23,709 bases of DNA, from NCBI GenBank assembly GCA_014904845.1, contig MU119727.1, forward strand, positions 1 through 23,709, in the 5' to 3' direction. A program made the translations under genes and the position numbers. Shown here in pieces: positions 12,076 to 22,906 of this stretch. The notes under the pieces were generated by a model. It was not told the DNA's origin. It did not search any database and saw nothing but the letters and a program-made list of their open reading frames with translations. Numbering within the stretch: position 1 is the stretch's first letter; every line of letters begins with the position of its first letter. The stretch comes from Acephala macrosclerotiorum (lineage: Eukaryota > Ascomycota > Leotiomycetes > Helotiales > Mollisiaceae).

Positions 12076-12080
12076 AAATA
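12076..12080. repeat. Target-site duplication (right) of outer copia
   Basis: AAATA, identical to 606-610. Confidence 0.8.
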
Positions 12081-12655
12081 TATATATATATTTATTACGT
12101 ATTTTAATTTAAAAATATATTTATATTTTTAATTTTAAATTTAATTTTTTAAATATAATAAATATAAATTTAAATATATATAATAAAAAATTCGAATTTT
12201 TTTATTATTAATATATTAAAATTTTATTTTTATAAAATAAATAATTTAATTTTTTTATAATTTAATATTTTTTAATAATTAATAATAATAATTAATTAAA
12301 TATATATAAAAAATTTATTTCAAAAATAAAATAATATTAATTATATATAATTTTAAATCGTATATAAATATTATATAATATTCGTTTTAATAATAATAAT
12401 AAATAAAAATTAATATATTAAATAATATATTAAATTAAATTAAAAATAATAATAAAAATATTAATATAATAATAAAAATTTAATATTTTATTATTTAAAA
12501 TATAATTGAAATTAAAATTAATTATTTAATTATAAATTTTAATATTATTTAAAATAATAAATAATAAACAAATTATATATCGATTTGAAATAATTATTAA
12601 TAAACGAATTATATATTATAATATTAAATAATTATTAATACGAAAATATTATATT
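12081..12655. other. AT-rich stretch, no gene
   Basis: Nearly pure A/T on both strands, like 1-605; the two may be halves of the site into which the outer copia inserted. No reading frame or repeat family is recognisable. Near 12,655 the pattern changes abruptly to one-strand mutation. Confidence 0.55.
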
Positions 12656-15600
12656 TTTACGCGGAATTGTAGTATTAAAACTATCGAATTTAAAAAAAAG
12701 TAATCGCTATTTTAAATAATCTCGAACTTCGAAAACTTATTACGTATTATTTCAATTCACTTGCGCATTATTACCGACTAATCGTCGTAGCAAAAAAAGT
12801 TCAAACTCGTTCAAAATCGATCTTTTCTGTTTTTCTATTTCTAATTATCGATTCTTTATTTTTATTTTTTTTCGTTTTAAAAAAACTTTTTCATTTTATC
12901 GATTATTATAATACTATTTATCGTTCGTACTTACATATATACTTTTCTTATTTTTATTTTTATTTTCATCTTTTTATTTCTTAATTCAATATTTCGTATA
13001 ACAATATTTTATTTCGAAATCGCTTTACTATAAAATCGAACGATTTTATTATTACGATAATCACAAGAAATTATACTACGATTAATCTACAATTATTTTA
13101 AATCTCATTATTCAATTTTATACGTTTAAATAATCGTATTAAACGTCGTCGTTTTAAATCGAAAATCTAATTACGTTTTTTCAAATATTATTAGAATTTA
13201 ATTAATTAATATAATAAAAAAATTGTAAAATGTAATTATATTAATATTATAAAAAACAATTTTTAAAATATTATCAATAAATTCAATAGATAAAAAAGCA
13301 AATATTTGATTAAAAACTTGAAATAATTAATTTAATTTTTAAATTAAATTTTATATTTATTTATTCAAAAATTAATTTTAATATATAATAATTTGAAATT
13401 ATTTTAAAAAAATTACAATAATATTTTTTATTTATATTTACAAAATAAATCGAATAAAAAAAAATATAATTTATTAATATTATTTATAATTTAAAATACT
13501 TTTTAATCGAAAAAACGATTATTATATAAATATTAATAATACAAAAAAAAATTTCGTAATAAAAATACTTTTTTTTAATTATTATTTTAATTTAAAAATA
13601 TTAACGCTTATTTAATATATTTATAATAATTTAATAAAAAACTTCGAATTTAATATTATAATCAAAAAAAATTTGTTTTTAATATTAACGATTTTTTGCT
13701 TTTGTTTAATTATTATTAAATACGCAATATTTTTACTTTTTTTATAAAGTGATATTGTATACAATTTATATTGATTTTATTTTTTTTTTTCGTTATAAAA
13801 TATCGTTTTATAAAATTAATTAATGTAAAAAAAAAAAAAAAAAAAACTCGATTTTAACGATAATAAAACTAGTATTAATAATACGAATAACAAAAATTTT
13901 AATAATATTAAAATTAATATTAATATTAATTTTGATTTCAATAATAATTATAATAATACTATAATTAATTTAAAATTTGAAAATAATAATAATAATTTTA
14001 ATAATAATATTACTATAAATAATATTAAAACGAAACTCAAACAATTCAATGCACTTTACTACAAAAACGTTTATTTTTTAATTGTACAAAATTTTGTAAT
14101 CGAAAAATAAAATGTATTTACAATAAAAATTAAATTAATTTATTACAAAAACTATACGAAACACTCGAAATCGTAAATCGACGAATTTTCGTATTTACTC
14201 AAATTTATATTTTAAAATTAAATTAACAAATTATTATAATACAATTTTTTTTTTTACTAAAATAAACAATTCAATTTTTTATTCAATTATTTATTTCGTT
14301 TTTTTAATTATCGCAAATAAAATTTTCGAAATATCGAATTTAATTATAATAAAACGAATTTTTAAATACAAAATATAAAATTTAATTATATATATATTAT
14401 TAAATTAAAAATAAAAAATATTCAAAATTTTAATTTTTTATTAAAATAAAAAAATTACTAATAATATAATTATTTCTTTAATATTTATACTTATTTATTT
14501 TTAATTTAAAAATTATTTAAATCGCTTTAAATTTACAACGAATTTTCTAAAAAAATTAACCAATTATTATTTCTATTATAAAACGATTAATATTATTAAT
14601 TGTAAATTTTTTATAATATTACAAAAAGAAATTACTTTATTAATAAAATCTTTTTTTGTATTTAAATATTACTATAAATACAATTCGAAATCAAATTATA
14701 AAATATAACTCGAATTCAACAATATATAACGAAATTTATATTAATAAAAAAATATTATTTAATGTTTTATTTATTATTTTCAAGCGATTTTCTATAAATA
14801 ATATTTTTCGTATATTTATTTATATAAATTTTATACGTAATTCTCGCGCTTTAATTCACGTATTTAACGACGTTTTTATAGTACTTTTCTCGAATTTATA
14901 TATCATCGATTTTAAACAATAACAAATACAATTAAAAATTAAAATTTATAAAATTCAAAAAATAAAAATAAAAACGAAAATTTAACGTTTTACAATAAAA
15001 ATCGATATAATTTGAATTCAATATTGAAATATTATTTTTAAAAAATATTAAATCGATTATTTCTATCATCGCTCAATAAAAAATATCAAAAAATAAAACA
15101 ATAAACAATAAAAAAAAAATATATCGAATCAATAATTAAATATCAAATTCTCAAACGAATACAATTAATCGATTTTATTTGTACTTATATCGCGAATATC
15201 ACTTCAAAAAACATTATTAAACGTCGAATTCAAATTACCAATTTTATATTAATTTTTTACAATCGTCGTAAAATGTTTCGATAATACAATTTTTACATCG
15301 CTTTCTTTTTAACGTTTATTATTAAAAAAAAATCACTTATTATTAAACTTTTTTTTCTTATTTACAAAAAAACTCAATATATTTTTTTCTATACTAATAA
15401 TAAAAAAAAAACTTTTTCTCGACTCACAAAAATAATAAATTACATCGAAAATCATTTGCATAAAAAACTAAAATCGACGATCGCTTATTACTATTCAATA
15501 TACAAAATTACTAAACTAATTCTTAAAATCGTAAATAAATTTAAATATTACATACAAATCGTACACAATATTACACTTCGAAATTTCAAATATATATATT

Positions 15601-17243
15601 AAAAAAAAAAATTTTATTTTACATTTTATAAATATATATTATTTAAATTTTATTAATTAATTCTAAAAAAACTTATAAATTTGTAAATACATTATTAAAA
15701 AAAAATATTTAAAATTTAAAATTTTCGACTTTTTCTATTTTTTTTTATTTTTTTGTTTTTCGCATATTATATTACTATTTTTTTTATCGCATATAAATAA
15801 AATAATTCGAAATTATAAATCAATTTTACATAAATTAATATTAAAATATAATACTATATATATAGAGATTTTTATTTACTTTTATTGTTTTTTATTTTTT
15901 CTTCTTTCGTATATCGAACTACGATTTCGTTTACTATTATTAATCGATCAAAATACTAAATAAAAAAAAAAACGAAAAAAATTGTAAAAAATTATAAATC
16001 GATTTTATTTAATTTAATATTACAAAAATTAATATATTTTAATATTATTTGCATTATATATTATTAAAAAAAAATAAACGAAATCAAAAAATAAAATACA
16101 TATTATATTTCGTTTATACTTTAGTAATAACGAGCGACGTAATACGTTTTCTACAAATTGAAAGTAACGCGATACAATTATTAGTTTAAAAACACTATTC
16201 AAAAACTCGACGTTTAATATATCTTTATTTACGTCAAATAATGTACTTCTACTAATTGCGACTCAATAAACTCAATAAAATGCTCGTATTCAAAAAAAAA
16301 AATCGAGCGATTTACTAAAATTGTTTATTTCAACAATATCGAATAATCAAAAAACACTTACAATCTCTTTACGTTCTATTTCTTAATCTCAACAAAATAC
16401 TCGAACGAAATTTATTCAATTAATACTATTATCAATATCTATTTCTATCCAATATTATTAAAAAAATAAAACAATTAAATTAATCGATTTAAACGAAAAA
16501 TACTCAATTTACTATATAACTTTAAAAATTTTTTAATATTGTCTCTCAATACAACGCTTATCAAAACAATCTTTACATAAATTATTTACTTAAATAATTC
16601 ATTACACCAATAACTATTAATTTTATATTAATTAATAAATATTTTTATTTTTCGAAAACAATAATTTATTAATAATAATATTATAATCGTACACATATAC
16701 CAAACGACCAAATAAAAATATTAATTAAAACGATTCAAAATCTTATTTAAAAATCGAAATTTAAACGATTATTTCAAATTAAAACGTTTTAAAAAATCGT
16801 TAATAATTTTCAATTTATTCAATATTTACTACGTTTACGAATCGATACTTACATTCGAACGTCTTCTCTAACGAAATTATAGAGCTTTTAAAATCGATTG
16901 TAATCCAATTTATTCAATTTTTAAACTCTATTAAAACTCTTTCAATCAATTTAAACTCTCTCAAATAAACTTATTTTCGTCTCGTTCTACTCTACCAACA
17001 TCTCATTCAATACTGCGCGAAACTCGTACAATACCAACGCTTTATTTTCTTTCGTCGTTATTACAATCCATACATAATCCTTCAAACTAACGACAAAATC
17101 AATAAATCTCACACTTTCACTCGACGACTTTTCAACTAGCGATACTAATCAAAATCATACTAATATCTAATCAATACTACTAAACATAACTTTCTATTCA
17201 ACTATCCCATCTATAACAACTTCTTTTTTACTACTTCAAATCT

Positions 17244-17477
17244 CTATCTCAAAATACTTTTAATCACGTCTATCAACTTTATTTGACTCGCGATCTCCTT
17301 TATAAACCGATATCTCATCGTTTCTCGACTCACCGCCGACGATTTATAATTCAATAAATTGAAATACGCAAACTCGATTTTCTCGATCCAATTCTCCTTT
17401 CTCTTTCTATTCTCAATTACAACAACGACTCTAATCAAATCAAACTCATTAATACTCTCATAATCATATTTCAACAT
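17244..17477 (-). pseudogene. Unidentified protein-coding relic (77 codons open)
   Basis: An open minus-strand frame, rich in Lys, Glu, Arg and Ile, with the sequence K-E-N-W-I-E-K-I-E-F-A-Y in the middle. It ends at TAG-type stops, and a protein-like reading appears to continue downstream in other frames to about 16,800. Codons almost lack C outside CpG, as expected if a longer gene on this strand suffered C-to-T change. That process spares Trp codons and destroys CAA/CAG. It lies just downstream of the 15-bp tandem repeat. I do not recognise the family. It could be a gag-like or other transposon protein, and could also be open by chance. Confidence 0.35.
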
Positions 17478-17481
17478 TTAC

Positions 17482-17586
17482 ACAAATCAACTCAACACAA
17501 ATCAATTCAATACAAATCAATTTAATACAAATCAATTCAATACAAATCAATTCAATACAAATCAATTCAATACAAATCAATTGAAT
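17482..17586. repeat. 15-bp tandem repeat, 7 copies
   Basis: Seven consecutive units of ACAAATCAATTCAAT. The first reads ACAAATCAACTCAAC and the third and last have one change each. There is no spacer between units. Variation is mostly C/T. On the minus strand a unit would encode Ile-Glu-Leu-Ile-Cys, but no gene contains it. It sits close to the right edge of the AT-rich block. Confidence 0.95.
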
Positions 17587-17640
17587 TCTATCAAATTAAT
17601 TTCAATTCAATTCACTATTCAAACTCGATTTATTAAATTC

Positions 17641-18894
17641 AATTGTATTTAATCTTAGTAAAAAACTCTTAAAAGATTTAAAATTAAAGATCTAAAAAAC
17701 CTTTAAAATATATATAATAAAATGCGACCCATTATATTATCTATTATTAATTGATTTTTTTCTCACGTATAAATCAAACTTACGAAAAAAGAGTTACTAT
17801 AATTAATACAATTGACAAAAGTCCTCGAAATCTTGTAAATCACAACAAAATAATATATTTTGAACGAAAAAGTTTCAAATAATCAAAGAATTAAAACATA
17901 ATTATATTTGAGTATCATTTTCGTAGATTTTAAACTAGAACTGGTATAGCTGCAAAAGAACAAAGAATTTTATCGATTGCATCAATTATGGCAATCCCCT
18001 TCTGTACCTTACCCACGGGGATAAGCGAGCCACTCAGGGACACCAGTCCAGGCAGTAAGAGATTCCTCGCTTGAGGGGCCAATGAGCAGGTGGTGCTATT
18101 GCAATGGAACCACTGCTTGTGGGTTGCAGCAAATAACGGTCTACTTATGTTTCTGCCGCCGCTGAAAGAGGGAATTTATGAAGCGAAAGTCATCAATTGG
18201 AATTTTGGTTGGTTAAAGTATTTATCGCCTTACAAGGCTGGACCGTTATTTGCTACAACTTTTTTTCGTACAAAGGTGCACACCAAAGGCGTGCGAGTGA
18301 GTGCTATAACCAATGATTACATAGTAAGACTAAAGATGAAAATCTTTTTATTTTCAAGAAAGGGTAGCTTATACTCGCGTATGTAGAAATAGGAGTAAAA
18401 TCACATGATCTAAATTTTTTTGCTTGTTTATAACTAGTTTTATAGTTGTCTCAGGATCAGGAAAACTACTTTCAAATGTTGAAAGATTCGCTCTGTTTGA
18501 CGCGGGGACAAACTGAATGGTGCGTACAAATCGAGTAGTGTGTGCAAATTGAATAATGCGTACAAATCAGTTCTTGTAGAGAGCTTTCTGCCAGGAGAGC
18601 TTCGAATATTACACGGATTTTGCAAAGTTTTCTATTTGACAGCTTCCAGATCGTATCACAAATCACGTGTGCGTAGTCGAGGCAAATATCTAAATAGAAA
18701 ACTCCGTAATTGCTAAAAATCGTAAGAAGTACGCACTTAATTAAATTAAAAGAATAAAAAATACGATTTAAAATATTCTAATAATCGTCGAATATTTACG
18801 TACGATATATAAAAATCAAGTTTTTCAAGTTTCTCTCTATCAAAATTATAAAAAATATACATATACATAAAAGTACATATACAAGAATAGAGAC
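17641..18894. other. Transition zone, no recognised gene
   Basis: A+T content falls to ordinary levels by about 17,930. From 17,930 to 18,680 the sequence has normal complexity and no RIP bias. The + strand frame at 18,090-18,386 has no ATG at its start and resembles nothing I know. A short 18-bp tandem repeat lies at 18,515-18,568. The last 200 bases before 18,895 are AT-rich and would be the 3' flank of the receptor gene. I see no tRNA or other RNA gene. Confidence 0.5.
18515..18568. repeat. 18-bp tandem repeat, 3 copies
   Basis: Three adjacent units: GAATGGTGCGTACAAATC, GAGTAGTGTGTGCAAATT and GAATAATGCGTACAAATC. Differences between units are transitions. The period is a multiple of three, and the minus strand would read a six-residue repeat (I-C-T-H-Y-S), but no convincing gene surrounds it. 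Confidence 0.8.
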
Positions 18895-19143
18895 TTACTT
18901 AAATCTAAATTTGATTTTTTTTAGTAGTTTATTGCGCTTTGATTCTTGCGAAGTTCTTTTAGTACCCAGATGCGACGGCCTCTCTAAAGATTGTTCATAG
19001 CTCTTTATTCCTAGTAGAGCTTTATTGTCCATCTTTTCATCCAAAACACGAAGCTTGTTTTGCAAACTTCGAGAATTTGAATAATTCGATTCAATTACTT
19101 TATTAAATTCAATTAAAGTCTTTGAATACATGATCCTAGCGTT

Positions 19144-19773
19144 TGCAAAATCATGTTTATCTTCGAGAAAAGAGTCGAGGCACCAGATTGTATTTAAAGC
19201 TGAAATATACGTTGTAGTATTGTTTGCGTCGAGCGTCTTCTCGTACTTTGTCAGCGCTCGCTCGTACATCTGCTCAATTGCTTCGAGCTTGCCTTGGTTT
19301 GCGTAGAGGTTCTTAAGGTTGTTGATCGTTTGAAGCGTCGACGTGTGCTCGGCATCGAGCGCTTTTTTTTTCTTTGCTAGCGCTTGCTCGTACATTTGCT
19401 CGATTGCCTCGAGCTTACCCTAGACTCTGTAGAGGATTTCAAGGTTGTTGACCGTCTGAAGCGTCGACGTGTGCTCGGCGTCGAGCGTTTTCTCCTTCCC
19501 TGCCAGCGCCCGCTCGTACATCTGCTCGATTGCCTCGAGCTTACTTTGGACTCTGTAGAGGATTCTAAGGTTGTTGACCATGTTAAGCGTCGACGTGTAC
19601 TCGGCGTCGAGCGCTTTTTTCGTCTTTGCCAGCGCCCGCTCGTACATTTGCTTAGTTGCCTCGAGCTTGCCTTGTTCTGTGTAAAGATTCTTAAAGTTGT
19701 TGACCGTCTCAAGCGTCGACGTGTGCTCGGCGCCGAGCGCCTTCTCTTTCTCTACTAGCGCTCGCTTGTACAT
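19144..19773 (-). repeat. Tandem TPR-coding repeat, 126-bp units
   Basis: Five in-register 42-codon units, each starting M-Y-[EK]-[RQ]-A-L and containing A-E-H-T-S-T-L or a variant: 19,648-19,773, 19,522-19,647, 19,396-19,521, 19,270-19,395 and a degenerate 19,144-19,269. A partial unit precedes them. They resemble kinesin-light-chain-type TPRs, which form the ligand-sensing C-terminus of many fungal NOD-like receptors. Near-identity between the first four units suggests recent unit duplication or gene conversion. One TAG (19,420-19,422) interrupts the third unit at a glutamine position. Confidence 0.9.
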
Positions 19774-20492
19774 TTGCTTAGCTGTTTCGAGCTTGCTTTA
19801 ATCTCTATAGAAAGTCCCAAGATTGTAATAAGCTTATATCATGCTATCGTCGGCAATCAGACCATTTACAACTATATACGAGCATTTCGCTGCATGCTAG
19901 AGAAGTCGACGCTGTATCAACCATAGTCGAACATCCTTTTCTCTTGGGACATGTACTCCCACAAACTTTACAATTAGTCGATTTAAATCGAAATCCTACT
20001 CTTGGTTCAGAGCGTGAATTGTCTACGAGTGTACGCATCCATGAATGCTGTACTCTTTTGATTCGATCTATTTCTGTGAAGACATGGTTACCTTTATTAG
20101 CCCATGGTTACTCAAGACTCGTACCGCATCGTGAAAGTTTAACTCGTCCTCAGTAAGCTCTTGTATCCATTCTAAGTCCTTAGAATCGCTATATCGAAAA
20201 AGCTCAAACCAAAGATTCTAACTATCAAAATACGTCTACAAGCGAAAAAGCTTTATCGAGAGAAAGTTCCGCTGTTTGACGTAATCAAATGAGATTTGCC
20301 ATGTAGAATAAAGAGTTCGATCTTCGTACGAGCTTAACTGAGAACTCGTCTTCTTTAGTCTCGTCCATGACTTTTTATATAAGCGAAAATAGTCCGCCAA
20401 ACTTATCGCCGTTTGATCAAAGTATGCTCCAACTGTAGTAAGTGCAAGAAGAAGTCCGTTTAATTTTTTAGCCAGCTTTACAGTATCGAAGT

Positions 20493-20538
20493 CTGACTTA
20501 AAAGTTAGAAATGTAATATGAAATCTAGAAATGCTTAC
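20493..20538 (-). other. Intron of the receptor pseudogene (46 nt)
   Basis: On the minus strand it starts GTAAGC and ends TTTTAAGTCAG, with a branch-point-like CTAAC (20,504-20,508) ten bases before the acceptor. Removing it joins L-I-K to N-F-D-T-V-K-L-A in frame, restoring the expected NB-ARC-family continuity; without removal the frame is lost. The TAG at 20,525-20,527 lies inside it and is not a coding stop. All splice signals are intact despite the nonsense mutations around it. Confidence 0.88.
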
Positions 20539-21165
20539 TTTTGATTAGCCTTTTTCGATTTGATGCATTTGATAAAATCTCGAGATTGTTCTACAGATTC
20601 TTTAGTTTTGTAATCTGTATACGGTAACCAATTTTAACAAGGGACGATCGCGTTGTAATAATGACTGAACCTTGATATGATTTCGAGAGAAACTTTTAAA
20701 TATTTACAATTGTAAAATCCATATTGTTTGTCACCTTTGGGTTATTGTAATTGTCATATATTATCAATCATCGCGTGTTATAAAACAGACTCAGCCATGC
20801 CTTGACAGTATCTATTACCTCGTCAAGGTTTTCAGATGTATTTACGTTGCTCAGTCGATTAATCGAGAAGTGTTTTCGTGATATCTGCCTGGCTACCTTA
20901 GCAAAGCTTTGTTTTAGAAAATCTTTATCCTTGATGTTCAACCAAAATATTGCCGAGTAGCTGTCTTTATGCCGCTTTACATATGCAACACTAAGTTGTG
21001 TCTTGCCGATTCCGCCTAGACCGTGAAAAATAACTATTCGACGAGAGCCGTCGTCGCTAAGCGTCCTATGCATCTCTAGGAATTCCTCCTCTCTTGCCAC
21101 GAAGAATTCGATATCAGAAACATTAGAGAGACTGAAGACGACTGAGAAGTCCTCGCGCTTAATCC

Positions 21166-21246
21166 CTGCTCTAATCAACAGCTCCCTAATAACCAGATGC
21201 GCCGTTACTCTTGATAAATAGTAGTAGCAGAAGAAAAAAGACCTAC
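21166..21246 (-). other. Probable second intron of the receptor pseudogene (81 nt)
   Basis: GTAGGT donor and GAGCAG acceptor on the minus strand, with a pyrimidine-rich start. Its length is divisible by three and it holds no stop, so it would also read through as an F/Y-rich insert. Removal joins A-S-K-G to I-K-R-E-D-F-S-V, the linker I recall between the HET and NB-ARC domains in this family. There is no clear CTAAC branch point. Confidence 0.6.
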
Positions 21247-22879
21247 CCTTTGACGCCTTCTCGATCTCTTCTCTGAATCGCTTCAATGCCTTTACTTTTT
21301 TTTCGCCGTAAATGAGCGGTATATTGACGTCGAAAATGCCTAGTAACGAGTATACCATATTTTCTTTGCAGGTAATCGCACGACTTGTAGCCCACGACAT
21401 TCGCTCAATAACGCTGAAATCAGACAACGCGCTTCCGCGAAAGGCTCTAGCCGAAATTCCCATTACCTCGCAAATATGTCGTTCTAAGGAATTCTTATTA
21501 CCCAGTAGCTTCCCCTCTTTTGAGAAGAATTCGACTAAAGCCGACGCAATAAACTCTTGAAAAATCCAGCCTCGAGTAAACCATCTGCTCTTCCAGAATA
21601 TCGCTTCCCAGGGCTCGTGGGACTTGTCGTCCGTGGCGAAGAGAGGCCTCGAAACATCTGATAAATAGACGTAGCATCTAATCGCACCCCGATACCAGCG
21701 AAACATAGAGTTGATAGCCTCTGCGAGCTCGATACTATTCGACTTGTCGATACAGCATATGTCCACTCAAAAGTATTGCAAACTATCACGCTTTGCCTGT
21801 TCTCCGCAAAATCGTATCTTATTATAACTAGCCTTCCTCGTGTCGATTCCAACTTGCAAATCTTCAAACGTCACCTTCTCCGCTTCCCATGTGTGCGAAA
21901 ATATAGCATATTTCTAGGGAATCTTATCGGCAAAAAATGTAGTCAGACTAAACTCGCCATTATTATTGTATTGAAGCAAGCGTATCATTTTACTAGCATC
22001 GAGACAACTAAAAGAACGAGTTCTCGGTGAACATTAAATAGCTGAGTCGACATACGTGCGAAGTCGTTTATTGAGCTGAGAGAAGACGTTGGATTGAGAC
22101 GCTTATATCGATTTAGCTGAACGCAGCCTCGCGAGAATAGTAGCATTGTTGTGCTTCGCTGCAAGCGCACAAGATCAGCCAATCGCTAGAGTAGTCACTA
22201 CAGGAGATTAGTTGTACTGTAAATCGAGAGGCGATACACTCAAAATCAAGCAGTATAACGCAATTAGCGTTAACACTACTTTCTGCGGTGAAAATAGATT
22301 GTAACCGTTGTTGTAATCATTAGTCTCTATCACTTAAAAGACCACGGACCTGGCTACACAGCCACAGACTTGGCCGGACTTTGAATATAGTTGATTACGT
22401 AAGAAAGTTACACTGTAAATAATCGTGCGAAGTCTGGGATTTAATTGGAGGTATCAATCGTCGCGCCGATACTGCATGAATTTGCGCCATACGACAGCCA
22501 TAAGACTGGCGATGACTTCTCAGTAGTTCTGAAGGACTTAGAAGCTCGAATAAAAATAGTTTATAAATTTCGATAACAGTAAAAACTTGATAGTAATACT
22601 GTGGTAGAGAGGTCCTGTTACGCCATGAAATAAAGCTCTCCGCAAACCAAAGGCGACGATAACGATGCGAACATAATTTTCTTAGATAGCCGGGTTAAAA
22701 GTGTTCAAAAGTAATCACAGCATATAATTGATATAAAACTTTGGAAACGTTCGATATTACACAAAGTTTGAATTGCTTGAAATCAAAGTACCTATCATTT
22801 TTCTCGTTACGAGGGGGTTCAGTAGATTGTGGCAGCATTGTAAAGCTGGCTGTCTAAGTGTGTATATATAGACAATAGA

Positions 22880-22906
22880 GTGTAGCTGCCTGGTAGGCAG
22901 CCACAC
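22880..22906. other. Strong inverted repeat (hairpin)
   Basis: GTGTAGCTGCCT and AGGCAGCCACAC form 12-bp arms with one mismatch around a 3-bp loop. It lies just after a TATATATA motif (22,863-22,870). On the minus strand it is followed by CTATATATA and preceded by TGTTGGATC and CACGTG, an arrangement that could be an LTR promoter remnant. That identity is a guess. Confidence 0.55.

Larger units (their letters stand above)
12656..17640. other. Unassigned repeat-like sequence, deaminated on one strand
   Basis: On the + strand, C survives in every context in the better preserved parts while G is almost confined to CpG. In 17,281-17,400 I count 32 C and 13 G, with 11 of the 13 G in CpG. This means C-to-T change on the minus strand only. 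Asymmetry is strongest from about 14,600 to 17,640; 13,200-14,500 is more A/T-converted. I found no LTRs, terminal repeats or copia motifs. Minus-strand frames near 16,100-17,477 look protein-like with stops where glutamine codons could have been, so this is probably a coding mobile element or duplicated gene. I cannot name it. Confidence 0.6.
1..17720. other. AT-rich, RIP-mutated isochore
   Basis: The block is extremely A+T rich and contains no intact gene. Remaining C and G sit mostly in CpG: in 3001-3180 all four C are in CpG and four of five G are. Most of its length is explained by two nested copia elements (611-12,075) and an unassigned one-strand-mutated sequence (12,656-17,640). This is the known signature of RIP on repeats in Pezizomycotina. 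The composition returns to ordinary levels between about 17,640 and 17,930, so the edge is fairly sharp. Organellar DNA is unlikely because the relics are nuclear retrotransposon relics and the block joins ordinary nuclear HET/NLR sequence. Confidence 0.9.
18895..21988 (-). pseudogene. HET / NB-ARC / TPR NOD-like receptor, nonsense-inactivated
   Basis: Fungal receptors of this layout act in heterokaryon incompatibility and non-self recognition. ATG at 21,986-21,988 opens M-I-R-L-L-Q, the usual HET start. The HET domain follows (S-H-T-W near 21,885; V-D-I-C-C-I-D-K at 21,766; Y-S-L-L-G-I-F near 21,340). The NB-ARC domain has Walker A G-L-G-G-I-G-K-T at 20,999-21,022 and Walker B-like L-I-I-Y-D-N just after the stop at 20,768. 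A helical region and about five 42-residue TPRs precede TAA at 18,895-18,897. Two introns keep the frame. In-frame stops begin at 21914, 21767, 20768, 20696, 20591, 20236, 20218, 20068, 20023, 19996, 19897, 19834, 19798 and 19420 (low coordinate of each). By comparison with remembered homologues they replace Trp or Gln codons, as RIP would do. I saw no frameshift. Confidence 0.92.

Noticed and set aside
14901..14915. Minus-strand F-K-I-D-D-I as a retroelement RT active site
   Set aside because: Neighbouring residues do not match copia or gypsy RT context, and stops follow at once. Treated as chance.
14656..14922. 88-codon + strand reading frame
   Set aside because: It has Ile/Asn/Phe-rich composition from AT-rich sequence and no recognisable motif. 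Lack of stops is not surprising over this length in a locally C-retaining strand.
17482..17586. CRISPR-like array
   Set aside because: The 15-bp units are directly adjacent with no spacers, and the context is eukaryotic.
1..17720. Mitochondrial or other organellar insertion because of the AT content
   Set aside because: No organellar gene or RNA is visible. The content is explained by RIP-mutated nuclear retrotransposons with target duplications.
18090..18386. 98-codon + strand frame as a gene
   Set aside because: It begins with GTG, not ATG, has no known domain, and there is no sign of introns or a partner exon. Kept only as part of an unassigned region.
19384..19758. 124-codon + strand frame with repeated units
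   Set aside because: It is the antisense shadow of the TPR-coding repeats on the minus strand.
18895..21988. Stop-codon readthrough or an alternative genetic code in the receptor gene
   Set aside because: All three stop codons occur in frame at Trp- or Gln-type positions, which fits random transition mutation. The adjacent HET gene uses the standard code with TGG for Trp.
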